A stretch of 27,749 bases of DNA, from assembly GCA_013289445.1 (NCBI GenBank), contig JABCZZ010000020.1, positions 1 to 27,749 on the forward strand. The letters are read 5' to 3'. Of this stretch, positions 8,350 through 16,395 are shown in pieces; within the stretch, counting starts at the first letter, position 1; each line of letters begins with the position of its first letter. The position numbers and the translations under genes are program-made. This DNA comes from Alphaproteobacteria bacterium (lineage in GTDB: Bacteria > Pseudomonadota > Alphaproteobacteria > Rickettsiales > JABCZZ01). The notes beneath the pieces were generated by a model, which searched no databases, was not told where the DNA came from, and was given only the letters and a program-made list of their open reading frames with translations.

Positions 8350-9219
8350 CTAATTAAGCGGCGGCGTCTTTTTACCCCTTGGCGCGACCGCGATATTGTC
8401 GATCAACCGCGTTGTACCAAGATGCGCGGCAGCAAGCAAGCGCGAGGGCTGAGCCAGCGCAGTGACCGGCGCCAGCGTGGCCGCATCGCGCAGTTCGACA
8501 TAATCGACATTGGTGAAGCCCGACGCATAGAGCGCGGTCTTGGCGTCATAGAGCGCCTGCTGGATGCTTAAGCCCTCCTGCAGCGCCTCGTCAGTGTCGG
8601 TAAGCACGCTGTACATCTCGGCGGCCTGCCTGCGTTGCTTGTCGCTGAGGTAACGATTGCGCGAGGACATGGCGAGGCCATCTTCTTCGCGCATGATCGG
8701 CGCACCGATGATGTTCACTGCGAATTTCTGTGCGCGCGCCATCTCGCGGACGATATGCAATTGCTGGTAATCCTTTTCACCGAACACGGCGATATCCGGC
8801 GTCACCTGGCGAAAAAGCTCGGCCACCACCATCGCCACGCCTTCGAAATGGCCGGGGCGGAATGCGCCGTCGAGCTCATTCGCAATCGGCGGAACGCTCA
8901 GGCGTGCATGGGTGCCTTGCGGGTAGATTTCCTCCAGCGTCGGGAAATATGCCATCGCCACGCCCGCCATTTCAAGGTTTATCAAATCCTCGACCTCGGT
9001 GCGCGGGTATTGGGTGAAGTCTTCTGTGGGGCCGAATTGCGTGGGGTTGACGAACACGCTCACCACCACCGCATCCGCGTTCTTTTTGGCAATTTCCACC
9101 AGCGAAAGATGGCCCGCATGCAGCGCGCCCATCGTCGGCACAAAGCCAATCGTCTTGCCATCGGCGCGCAAGCCGCGTATAGCGTCTTTAAGTGCCTGTC
9201 TGCTTCGGATAATTTCCAT
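8350..9219 (-). CDS. panC: Pantothenate synthetase
   Basis: PanC condenses pantoate with beta-alanine using ATP, the last step of pantothenate (vitamin B5) synthesis in the cytoplasm. The 289-residue protein shows the nucleotidyltransferase signature FVPTMGALHAGH at 26-37 with both histidines of the HxGH motif. It also has SVFVNPTQFGPTEDF, FGEKDYQQL at 146-154, and SSRNRYLS at 175-182, which matches the KMSKS-like loop. The size is standard. A GAGGG just upstream of the ATG fixes the start. It is the first gene of the panC-pyrE unit. The start lies only 16 bases from the start of the divergent zapE, so its promoter must extend into the zapE coding region. Confidence 0.97.
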   Translation of the reverse strand: MEIIRSRQALKDAIRGLRADGKTIGFVPTMGALHAGHLSLVEIAKKNADAVVVSVFVNPTQFGPTEDFTQYPRTEVEDLINLEMAGVAMAYFPTLEEIYPQGTHARLSVPPIANELDGAFRPGHFEGVAMVVAELFRQVTPDIAVFGEKDYQQLHIVREMARAQKFAVNIIGAPIMREEDGLAMSSRNRYLSDKQRRQAAEMYSVLTDTDEALQEGLSIQQALYDAKTALYASGFTNVDYVELRDAATLAPVTALAQPSRLLAAAHLGTTRLIDNIAVAPRGKKTPPLN

Positions 9220-9235
9220 ACGCCCTCTTTAGCAC

Positions 9236-10369
9236 ATGTCCCCTCCCCTTCAAATGCAAACGAGCGACCCCGCAATAGCCTACGGCGAATGTGTCAGCGA
9301 GGGCAAACTCAAGGACGACGAGGCCCAGCGCCTGGTGATGCAGCGGCTACATGCGCTCTATAACGCGCTGATTAAGTCTAAGAACCGCGGACTCATTGCC
9401 AGAATCCTGCCGCAGCGCGCGGCCGATGCACCGCGCAGCATTTACATCTGGGGTGAGGTCGGGCGCGGCAAGTCGCTGCTGATGGACATGTTTTACGCCC
9501 ACGCGCCCGTGCCCAAACGCCGGGTGCATTTCCATGCCTTCATGCAGGAAGTGCATGCTGAATCGCATCGCTGGCGCAGTGAAATCGAGGCCAAGGGGCT
9601 CAAAGAAGATTTGCTCACTGCGGTGGCGCGCGATATCGCCACACAATCAGGCCAGCTCATTTGCCTGGACGAGCTGCAGGTCACCGACGTCGCCGACGCG
9701 ATGATCCTAAGCAAGCTTTTTACCGTGTGGCTCAATGATAAGGTCACCTTCGTCATCACCTCCAACCGCCCGCCGGAAGAATTGTATCTGGGCGGACTGC
9801 AGCGCGAGAAGTTTCTCGATTTCGTCCACCTCATCTATGCGCGGCTGGACGTAATGGAACTTGCCTCGCCCACCGACTACCGCATGCAGCAGATCCGCTC
9901 ACTGCAGACGGTCTATATGTGGCCGGACGGGCTTAAGGCCAAGCATACCATGCAGCATATCTTCGAAGAGCTCACGCATCATACCCCGTTGCAACCAGCG
10001 ACACTTGAGGTGCAGGGGCGCAAATTCCCGGTCAATGAAAGTTATGGAGGCATCGCCCGGTTTACCTTCCGCGAGCTTTGCGCCATGCCCGTGGGCTCGG
10101 CCGAGTATCTCGCCATCGCCAGGCGCTTCCATACCATATTTCTTACCGGCATTCCTAAGCTGACGCCCGAAAACCGTAATGAAGCCAGACGCTTCGTCAC
10201 TCTTATCGACACGCTCTATGACTGCCGGGTCAAGCTCATCTGCACCGCCGAGGCCCAGCCCGCCGAGCTCTACCCCGCAGGCGACGGCACCTTTGAGTTC
10301 GCCCGCACCGTTTCCAGGCTTGCGGAAATGCAGTCAGAGTCGTATCTTGCGACTCCGCATATTCCTTAG
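9236..10369 (+). CDS. zapE: ZapE/AFG1-family cell division ATPase
   Basis: This 377-residue AAA-type ATPase has Walker A GEVGRGKS at 73-80, Walker B LICLDE at 141-146, and the family blocks VHFHAFMQEVH and TSNRPPEELY. Bacterial ZapE associates with the FtsZ ring and is needed for division under stress, while mitochondrial AFG1 assists protein turnover. It is expected at the cytoplasmic side of the division site. The N-terminal AIAYGECVSEGKLKDDEAQ matches the usual ZapE beginning, so the start is near right. ATGs at 9236 and 9255 are possible, but only 9236 is in frame. No Shine-Dalgarno is visible and the gap to the divergent panC is only 16 bases, so the message may be nearly leaderless. ispH follows 71 bases downstream. 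Confidence 0.93.
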   Translation: MSPPLQMQTSDPAIAYGECVSEGKLKDDEAQRLVMQRLHALYNALIKSKNRGLIARILPQRAADAPRSIYIWGEVGRGKSLLMDMFYAHAPVPKRRVHFHAFMQEVHAESHRWRSEIEAKGLKEDLLTAVARDIATQSGQLICLDELQVTDVADAMILSKLFTVWLNDKVTFVITSNRPPEELYLGGLQREKFLDFVHLIYARLDVMELASPTDYRMQQIRSLQTVYMWPDGLKAKHTMQHIFEELTHHTPLQPATLEVQGRKFPVNESYGGIARFTFRELCAMPVGSAEYLAIARRFHTIFLTGIPKLTPENRNEARRFVTLIDTLYDCRVKLICTAEAQPAELYPAGDGTFEFARTVSRLAEMQSESYLATPHIP

Positions 10370-10440
10370 TTGTTTCGCTCCCGCTACGGTCTTGAGCCTA
10401 AGGCTTGCGCCACTAAAACGCTTCCTAAGACAGGAAAGAC

Positions 10441-11409
10441 ATGATGAACGAGCTGCTGACTATCATCCTTGCCCAGCCGCGCGGTTTTTGCGCCGGCGTT
10501 GAACGCGCCATCGAGATCGTCGAGAAGGCGCTGGTGATTTACGGCCCGCCGATTTACGTGCGCCATGAGATCGTGCACAATAAATGGGTGGTGGAAGATT
10601 TGCGCGCCAAGGGAGTGGTGTTTGTAAACGAAGTCAGTGACATTCCCGACGGCGCGATTACCGTCTTCAGTGCGCATGGCATTTCGCAGAAGGTCGAAGA
10701 TTCTGCACGGCTGCGGGAATTACCGGTTATCGATGCCACCTGCCCGCTGGTGACCAAAGTCCATAACGAGGCACAACGCTATGAACGCGAGGGCTACGAA
10801 ATCATTCTTATCGGCCACAAGGGCCATCCCGAAGTGGAAGGCACGATGGGCCGCGTGAAACAGAAAACCCATCTGATCGGCACCGCCGCCGAAGTCGCAG
10901 GCCTTGAAGTCGAACGCGCCGACAAGCTTGCTTATGTGACGCAGACAACGCTTAGCGTAGATGATACGCGCTCGATTATCGAAGCGCTCAAAACGCGCTT
11001 CCCCTCAATTCACGGGCCCGACCTGCGCGATATCTGCTACGCAACGCAGAACCGTCAGAATGCAGTGCGCGATCTGGCGGCCAAGGCGGATGTTATTCTT
11101 GTCATCGGCTCGAGGAGCAGTTCCAACTCCAACCGCCTGCGCGATCTGGGCGCGGAAATAGGCGTCGCGTCGCACCTCATCGATGATGAAACGGCGATTG
11201 ATCCCAGCTGGCTTGAAGGCATCAACACCATTGGCGTCACTGCCGGTGCTTCCGCACCCGAACATCTGGTAGCCAAAGTGGTGGCAAGGCTTGAATCGCT
11301 GCGATCGGCACGCGTAGTGCCTCTCGACGGCATCACCGAGAACACCCGTTTCAAATTGCCGCCCGAAGTTACGAATAAGCCATTTTCCCGCGAAAAGGCG
11401 GCCTCTTAA
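10441..11409 (+). CDS. ispH: 4-hydroxy-3-methylbut-2-enyl diphosphate reductase
   Basis: IspH is the last enzyme of the non-mevalonate (MEP) isoprenoid pathway. It reductively dehydrates HMBPP to isopentenyl and dimethylallyl diphosphate with a 4Fe-4S cluster. The three cluster cysteines are visible as Cys17 in RGFCAGV, Cys101 in DATCPLV and Cys199 in DICYATQNRQ. Substrate-binding His42, His79 and His129, the catalytic glutamate region HPEVEGTMG, and SSNSNRL are also present. The 322-residue length is normal. AGGAAAG upstream supports the ATG at 10441; a second ATG follows directly. It may be co-transcribed with zapE. Its stop codon interlocks with that of the convergent gene. Confidence 0.98.
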   Translation: MMNELLTIILAQPRGFCAGVERAIEIVEKALVIYGPPIYVRHEIVHNKWVVEDLRAKGVVFVNEVSDIPDGAITVFSAHGISQKVEDSARLRELPVIDATCPLVTKVHNEAQRYEREGYEIILIGHKGHPEVEGTMGRVKQKTHLIGTAAEVAGLEVERADKLAYVTQTTLSVDDTRSIIEALKTRFPSIHGPDLRDICYATQNRQNAVRDLAAKADVILVIGSRSSSNSNRLRDLGAEIGVASHLIDDETAIDPSWLEGINTIGVTAGASAPEHLVAKVVARLESLRSARVVPLDGITENTRFKLPPEVTNKPFSREKAAS

Positions 11410-13805
11410 ACGCCGGCTGCAGGCGCAAGAGCAGTTTTCTCTGGCTGGCAGCTTCGGATTATCGCCAATCCCAGACACATGGCATACACCGCTACACCTG
11501 CCCAATAGGCCGCCGTAATTCCGGCCTCTATGGAAATCATCATACCCAGAATCGATGCAAACACGGACATAGCGCCATTAATACCCCAGAACCATGACTG
11601 CATCTGCCGATGCCCAGCGCTCATGATCATGCCCGTTGGAAACATCATGCCCATACAGAGTCCTGCGGGCGCGAGCAGCATGACTGACGCTATAATTCGT
11701 ATCAGAGTCCCCTCAGAAACAAGCATTCCGGTGATAAAAGGCGTCAAAAGCCCTACGGCACATAGCACCAGGCACAGAAGCAGCGGGCGTTTCCATATAT
11801 CATGAGAGAGAGTATCATCGCGTACCGTGGCGCTTCCGATTCCACTGAAGAGCAGCAGCGTAAATAATACGACCCCTAGTCCGTAAACCGGGTGGCCAAG
11901 AAACACTATCAGACGTTGCATCTGCGAAATCTCAATAAGCATGAAGCCGAGCCCGATGCCGCTGAAATATGCAAGATCGGCCAGCACCCCTTTCATCGGC
12001 AGGCGCTTGTATGTTTTGAGCAGCGGGTCGAGGATGAATGCTGCCGAAATAAGCAACGTACCAAGAAGCAGGGTTGCCAGAACTGTCAGCGCGACATTGT
12101 TGGTAATGGCTACTCCTAGACTACTCCTTTTTTGAAATACATCCTTGAACCGTAGCATGTAGAAAAAGAAAGGCCGGTCATCTGTGGGTGCAGTTGCGTC
12201 CATTGGCAAGCCATCATAAAATTTCTGCGTGGCCTCGCCTGAGGCAATCACCCGGCTTGTCTCATCGAGCGCGAAATCTGGCGATATCGCTACAGAAAAA
12301 CCCAAATCCTTTGCCGTCTTACGCGCATGTTCAACCTCTGCCGGGGAAAAAGCGGCGGGGCTTAACACGACGGTGATAATTCTGCTCTGGTAGAACGCAA
12401 GAATATGTTGCCGAACTTCTGAATGCGGTACTCCCTGCGCTTCAAGTGACTCTGCTGCCAGTGAAAGCAGTCGGTAAAATTCTCCCTTATAGCTATCGGA
12501 ATTGAACCAGCGCGACACTTCCAGCATTCCATGGGGTGACATTAATCCCAGGAATTCCTTCCATGCTTCTAATGTATATAATCTATTCTCTGACAGCGTT
12601 AGCCCGCCGGCGGCCGTAGCTGCCCATGTGTCAATAAGCGATATCTGAACCAGATCCACCTGCGGATGGTGCTGGGTCAGCCAACTCCGTGCTTCCGCGT
12701 TAATAAGAGTGACTCCGGGAAGCTCTGTGAAATGTCCCGTGAAATCAGCAAATTTTTTGGTAAGCGCTTCCACGATGGCGGGATTAAGCTCAATGCCCCA
12801 TATCTTTTTTGCTCCAAAATAGAGTGCCGACATGATGTCACGCCCTCCCCCAACTCCGATGACAGCGACGGACTCAACAGGTCGCAGGTGATAGGCCATG
12901 TTGATAATGTCATCCGCAAGAAAGGCCAAGGGCTTCAGATCGCCATTAAAATAGGTGATGACCGTACCTGCATCCGCATCGATATCGAGTTTTTTATATT
13001 CTATCTCGCCCGGCGGCTGATGGCCAAATCCCCATCCGAAAGGCTTCTTATCCTCGGCAGGCCCCACACGCACCCGAGAGAAGGCGTTCCAACGTTCAAA
13101 CAGTATGGATTGCTGCATCGAGCCCTTAGCCCAGTACAATCTGATATGCTCCCGATCACTAAGATACAGTGTTCCCTGTACAAAGGCTGCAGCAAGCATC
13201 AGCACCATGACAACCTTTGCTTTGCGCGCAAGTAACGCATGATTGGGGCATGCCATTATCCATGCCGCATAGGCAGTAAGTGCCGCGAACAGAAAAAGTA
13301 TGGTCACGGGGTCAAGAACAAATAGCAGGAGTATAATAGCCACGCATCCACAGGCGGCGCCTATAAGATCGGCTGCATACAACTTTCCCACCGACGCAGA
13401 CTGGGTTAATATCAACGTGATACATATCCCGCTGTATACAAAAGGTATAACGAACAGCAGAAGAGATATGCCCAGGCAGAGATATATTGCAACCTGCGAC
13501 AGTATGAGAGGTGCACAAAGAAACCAAAGCGCCAATAAGATGCTGCTTATCGAAAAGCCGAGTGCCGACTTGGACCATTCCGCTTCAAATCGTTCCTGAC
13601 TAAACCGCGCCGGCGTAAGGTATATTTTTTCAGCGCCTATGGTAAGGCCAAGCATGGCAAGCGATATGCCGGCGAACGCAAAATGATAATATAACGTAAC
13701 GCTGAAGATGCGCGTCAGCAGCACCTGATATGCTATAGAAGCTAACGCAATAATAAAAATTCCTGTAGCCCTGGTTTTATTCACATACGTAAAAAATGCA
13801 GGCAT
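11406..13805 (-). CDS. Membrane protein with embedded spermidine-synthase-like domain
   Basis: This 799-residue protein has three parts. Residues about 13-215 contain some seven hydrophobic helices. Residues about 230-510 form a soluble Rossmann domain with VAVIGVGGGRD at 313-323, an acidic GIELNP at 337-342, and INAEARSWL, as in spermidine synthases and related methyltransferases. Residues about 565-785 contain another six or seven helices. In true aminopropyltransferases the active-site aspartate sits in a DS/T-D motif; here the region reads VDLVQISLIDTWAATAAGG, so activity on putrescine is doubtful. It may transfer an aminopropyl or methyl group at the membrane, or be a transporter-linked enzyme. 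Its stop codon overlaps that of ispH by four bases. The spermidine-synthase-like fold is confident; the substrate is unknown. Confidence 0.8.
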   Translation of the reverse strand: MPAFFTYVNKTRATGIFIIALASIAYQVLLTRIFSVTLYYHFAFAGISLAMLGLTIGAEKIYLTPARFSQERFEAEWSKSALGFSISSILLALWFLCAPLILSQVAIYLCLGISLLLFVIPFVYSGICITLILTQSASVGKLYAADLIGAACGCVAIILLLFVLDPVTILFLFAALTAYAAWIMACPNHALLARKAKVVMVLMLAAAFVQGTLYLSDREHIRLYWAKGSMQQSILFERWNAFSRVRVGPAEDKKPFGWGFGHQPPGEIEYKKLDIDADAGTVITYFNGDLKPLAFLADDIINMAYHLRPVESVAVIGVGGGRDIMSALYFGAKKIWGIELNPAIVEALTKKFADFTGHFTELPGVTLINAEARSWLTQHHPQVDLVQISLIDTWAATAAGGLTLSENRLYTLEAWKEFLGLMSPHGMLEVSRWFNSDSYKGEFYRLLSLAAESLEAQGVPHSEVRQHILAFYQSRIITVVLSPAAFSPAEVEHARKTAKDLGFSVAISPDFALDETSRVIASGEATQKFYDGLPMDATAPTDDRPFFFYMLRFKDVFQKRSSLGVAITNNVALTVLATLLLGTLLISAAFILDPLLKTYKRLPMKGVLADLAYFSGIGLGFMLIEISQMQRLIVFLGHPVYGLGVVLFTLLLFSGIGSATVRDDTLSHDIWKRPLLLCLVLCAVGLLTPFITGMLVSEGTLIRIIASVMLLAPAGLCMGMMFPTGMIMSAGHRQMQSWFWGINGAMSVFASILGMMISIEAGITAAYWAGVAVYAMCLGLAIIRSCQPEKTALAPAAGV

Positions 13806-13927
13806 CTGTCCCCGGAATACTGAGAAAATCTTGAATTAGCAACCTACTAGAACTTCCGCAAAAGCTCAAGCCGCATCAGGCATTTACCTGCAAAACAGCA
13901 GCCTCTGCTTTCCTTTTTTCTTAAATC

Positions 13928-13955
13928 TTGCGCTCCGCTAAGGGATTGCTATTAT
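13928..13955 (+). promoter_or_regulatory. Candidate promoter for tRNA-Val
   Basis: TTGCGC at 13928-13933 is followed after 16 bases by TATTAT at 13950-13955. A G/C-rich stretch follows, which would suit a growth-rate-controlled stable RNA promoter. It points at the tRNA 29 bases downstream. Confidence 0.45.
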
Positions 13956-13984
13956 CCCGCCTCTTTGCGGCCCGAGGGCCCTGG

Positions 13985-14061
<77 letters not shown>

Positions 14062-14070
14062 TACAAATAC

Positions 14071-15255
14071 TTATGAGGCGATCTCAGCGCGGCGAAATGC
14101 TATCGAAGCTGAAATGCATACGAGCAAGAGCAGACTGAGGCGGTAAGGCCAGAACCCGGCAAAGCCAAACAGTGTCATAAGCACATAGATTGGAAGAAGC
14201 AGATAACTGCGGCGTATCGGCGTTAAATAAGCAAGAAGCAGCGTTATCACGGGTAATAGACTGTAGCAGTCCTGCATATGCAGCCAGGGCGCAAGAAACC
14301 ATGATAAGGCAAAAACCAGCGGTACAAACGCTTCAATCTTCGCTTGTTTGGCATGTGCATAACATCCGAGCATTAAGCAACCGATACCTCCAAGGCCATA
14401 TAGCGTAAAGATCAGTCGCGTAACCCACTCCCCATGATCGGAAGACAAAGATGCGGTCAATATGCCTCGCAGATTAACCATGCGTTCAAAAAAAGAGGCA
14501 AATCCCTCGCTGTGATGATTCATCTCGAGGATATGATATACGTACGCTGGCCATAGCTGATAGCCAAGGAGGGCAACGCTGATAAGTGCAAAAAGCCCAA
14601 ACCATGCTGCGCAATGCATTACGCATTTACACTGGCGACAACCGAGGAGGAAAAGCAGCAAGAAAACGAAATAATGCGGCTTGATGGCTGCACCCACCGC
14701 AATCCAGAAGGCGGCGGCTTTATGTTCGCCACTGCGCCAATGCACAAGAAAAGAAGTTATGGCCAGCGCAAGTATGACCGATACCTGGCCAATATGCATG
14801 ATATACACCCATGAAGGAATGCCTACTGCAACAGCGCCCAGCAAATTTTTATATTTTTGAAGTCCAAGGCTCTCGGCCAACGTACGCACCCTGAAAATCA
14901 CCGCGATGCTCGCAATAAGATTTATGCCAATCCATATGCTCCACGCGGCAGGATAAGAGAAAAAACCCAGCGGATAGATGAACAGCGCAAAAGACGGCGG
15001 ATTGTTGAAAGGCACATAATGCTGAGGGTTGTAGGGCAACGCGTAAAGCTCTGAGTGATAGAGATTCTGCGGCTGTTGCAGCATGACTACCGCGGCATGG
15101 TAGTAGGTGTAAAAATCGACAATATCGGCGTAGCGGTAGTGAAACAGCAGGCTGCAAAAAAGCAGGGAGGCTCCGAAGAGATAGTGCAATATCGGCAGCC
15201 CTACCTGCCATAGCGGTAGAGCCTGCCTCGCTCTTTCTGTTGACTCAGATGTCAT
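14071..15255 (-). CDS. GT87 (DUF2029)-family membrane glycosyltransferase
   Basis: This 394-residue polytopic protein has about nine to ten hydrophobic helices. It carries the marks of GT-C type family 87 mannosyltransferase-like enzymes: an early periplasmic-loop motif DFYTYYHAA at 47-55, NLY, then FNNPPSF at 83-89, HIGQVS at 154-159, and IKPHYFVF at 191-198. By family knowledge these enzymes use a polyprenyl-phosphate sugar as donor and work in the cytoplasmic membrane on glycolipids or glycans. Donor and acceptor here are unknown. AGGACAG upstream supports the start. It is not in a recognisable glycan cluster, although a GT39-type gene lies 5 kb away. Confidence 0.82.
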   Translation of the reverse strand: MTSESTERARQALPLWQVGLPILHYLFGASLLFCSLLFHYRYADIVDFYTYYHAAVVMLQQPQNLYHSELYALPYNPQHYVPFNNPPSFALFIYPLGFFSYPAAWSIWIGINLIASIAVIFRVRTLAESLGLQKYKNLLGAVAVGIPSWVYIMHIGQVSVILALAITSFLVHWRSGEHKAAAFWIAVGAAIKPHYFVFLLLFLLGCRQCKCVMHCAAWFGLFALISVALLGYQLWPAYVYHILEMNHHSEGFASFFERMVNLRGILTASLSSDHGEWVTRLIFTLYGLGGIGCLMLGCYAHAKQAKIEAFVPLVFALSWFLAPWLHMQDCYSLLPVITLLLAYLTPIRRSYLLLPIYVLMTLFGFAGFWPYRLSLLLLVCISASIAFRRAEIAS

Positions 15256-15354
15256 TTTTCTGTCCTACCTGTTAATTTACTGGCGATCCAGCGCAATAGC
15301 GTTTTACCATTTATTATTCCTGCTCATTACCTAATGGATTACTTATGCCGTTTT

Positions 15355-15452
15355 CTGTCTGATTGCAGACGGGGAAGTATCAGAGGCGCCAAGGCGCAAG
15401 GTTACGCAGGCAGCGTACGATAAGCGTGAGAGTAAGGTAATTAGAAATCCCC
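15355..15452 (+). other. Possible structured RNA or leader upstream of lipoprotein
   Basis: This non-coding stretch contains three consecutive short stems: GTCTG/CAGAC (15357-15370), GCGCC/GGCGC (15386-15397) and TACGC/GCGTA (15403-15417). GGGGA at 15371-15375 can pair with TCCCC at 15448-15452 to enclose the last two. It lies 36 bases upstream of the lipoprotein start. It matches no riboswitch or small RNA that I know, and the stems are short enough to occur by chance. It is reported because of their density. Confidence 0.25.
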
Positions 15453-15488
15453 ACCCGTTCCTAGTGTTTAACGCAGAAGGAGGATGTT

Positions 15489-15677
15489 ATGAGAACATCA
15501 ACTTTTTGCATCATGTTGATATGTGTACTGGTTGGGTTAGCACAGACAGGATGTGCGCCTTCGCCCGGAGCTGCACGTGACTTTCCACAGGCAAGTGGAT
15601 ACAGCACCGCAGGAAACTTAAATGAAACGCTGAATGTCGATCCGTTCACGCCTCAAAGTCTGAGTACTCCATATTAA
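15489..15677 (+). CDS. Small putative lipoprotein
   Basis: This 62-residue protein has a hydrophobic signal (residues about 5-18) ending in LAQTGC, with Cys22 as the likely lipidated residue. Gln at position -3 is unusual for a lipobox, so processing is likely but not certain. The mature part of about 40 residues is polar, with several Pro, Ser and Thr and no recognised domain. A strong AAGGAGG at 15477-15483 directly upstream argues that the gene is real despite its size. It is convergent with the TetR gene, whose stop is 16 bases away. No function can be given. Confidence 0.65.
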   Translation: MRTSTFCIMLICVLVGLAQTGCAPSPGAARDFPQASGYSTAGNLNETLNVDPFTPQSLSTPY

Positions 15678-15693
15678 CGATGATGCCATGAAG

Positions 15694-16315
15694 CTAGCGA
15701 GGCTGATTGCCGTGAAAGAATACCTGCACGACGTAGCGTATGATCTTCTCGCGCTCAGCCTTGCTTACACTCTTCTTAAGGCCTAACAGGCATTTCATGT
15801 GGGTGCGATTTATCAGCATGCCTAAAAATGTGTTTGCAGCCAATTCAGCATCAGTAATATGTAACTTGCCTTCGCCATGCATTTTGCGCAGATATTCCGC
15901 CAGCACCGCAGTGGAACGTTTTGGCCCCATTTCGTAAAAACGCTTTCCCAAATCCGGGAAATGCTGCGTCTGCATAATAGCCGTACGGTAAATATTGACG
16001 GCATCCGGCTCAAGCACTACGCCCAGAAACTGCCGGCCAAGCCCAATCAAGGTCTGCTCGACGCTTCGCACTTGCTGCAATTCCTCAGTGAATCTCTTGA
16101 AGACATACTGGCAGCGCGCCTGCATGACGGCCGAAAACAAAGCCTTTTTATCCTTAAAATGATTGTACAACGTCCGCTTTGACACCGGCACGGCGTCAGC
16201 AAGCGCATCCATGCTTACTTCATGGTAACTCTGCGTCATGAACATCTTGGCAGCCATATCGAGCACGCGCTGATGCTTTACGCTTTCCTGCGGGTTTTGT
16301 TTCTTTCTGCCCATA
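15694..16315 (-). CDS. TetR-family transcriptional repressor of the efflux locus
   Basis: This regulator of about 206 residues has an N-terminal TetR DNA-binding domain. Its helix-turn-helix runs about residues 34-53 (MDALADAVPVSKRTLYNHF), followed by KKALFSAV. The C-terminal two thirds is a helical ligand-binding and dimerisation domain. The frame opens with a TTG at 16341, but I choose the ATG at 16315. The TTG would place the start inside the -35 region of the divergent promoter and upstream of the predicted tetR transcript start, while MGRKKQNP is a normal TetR beginning. It is divergent from the three efflux genes, with a palindromic operator candidate in the 80-base gap. It is expected to repress the pump, and probably itself, until a toxic ligand binds; the ligand is unknown. 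Confidence 0.92.
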
Positions 16316-16334
16316 TTTTCTTCATAAAATGGCT

Positions 16335-16363
16335 TTGACAAGCCTTACTGGTAGGTATATATT
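16335..16363 (+). promoter_or_regulatory. Sigma70-type promoter of the efflux operon
   Basis: TTGACA at 16335-16340, a 17-base spacer, and TATATT at 16358-16363 make a near-consensus promoter. The predicted transcript start near 16370 falls inside the palindrome, so a bound repressor would block initiation. The leader to the first gene would be about 26 bases. Confidence 0.7.
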
Positions 16364-16387
16364 ACACTACACAGTGTAGTATATCAA
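16359..16387 (-). promoter_or_regulatory. Candidate divergent promoter of the tetR gene
   Basis: On the minus strand TTGATA (16387-16382) is followed after 17 bases by TAATAT (16364-16359). Its -10 box overlaps the forward -10 box almost completely, and the palindrome fills its spacer. The predicted start near 16352 gives a 37-base leader to the chosen tetR ATG. Confidence 0.55.
16363..16383. promoter_or_regulatory. Palindromic operator candidate for the TetR regulator
   Basis: The core ACTACAC-A-GTGTAGT at 16366-16380 is a perfect inverted repeat around A16373. Two further base pairs extend it to 16363-16383 after one mismatch. The length and central placement suit a TetR dimer. It covers the forward transcription start and the reverse promoter spacer. 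Binding is inferred from family habit and position. Confidence 0.75.
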
Positions 16388-16395
16388 TCAATTTT

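Noticed and set aside
8635..9363. Open frame of 242 codons on the plus strand across panC
   Set aside because: It is the antisense of panC. Its Arg/His/Ala-rich composition is typical of a shadow frame.
12666..13235. Open frame of 189 codons antisense to the spermidine-synthase-like gene
   Set aside because: There is no Shine-Dalgarno and no family motifs, and the opposite strand encodes an obvious SAM-binding domain.
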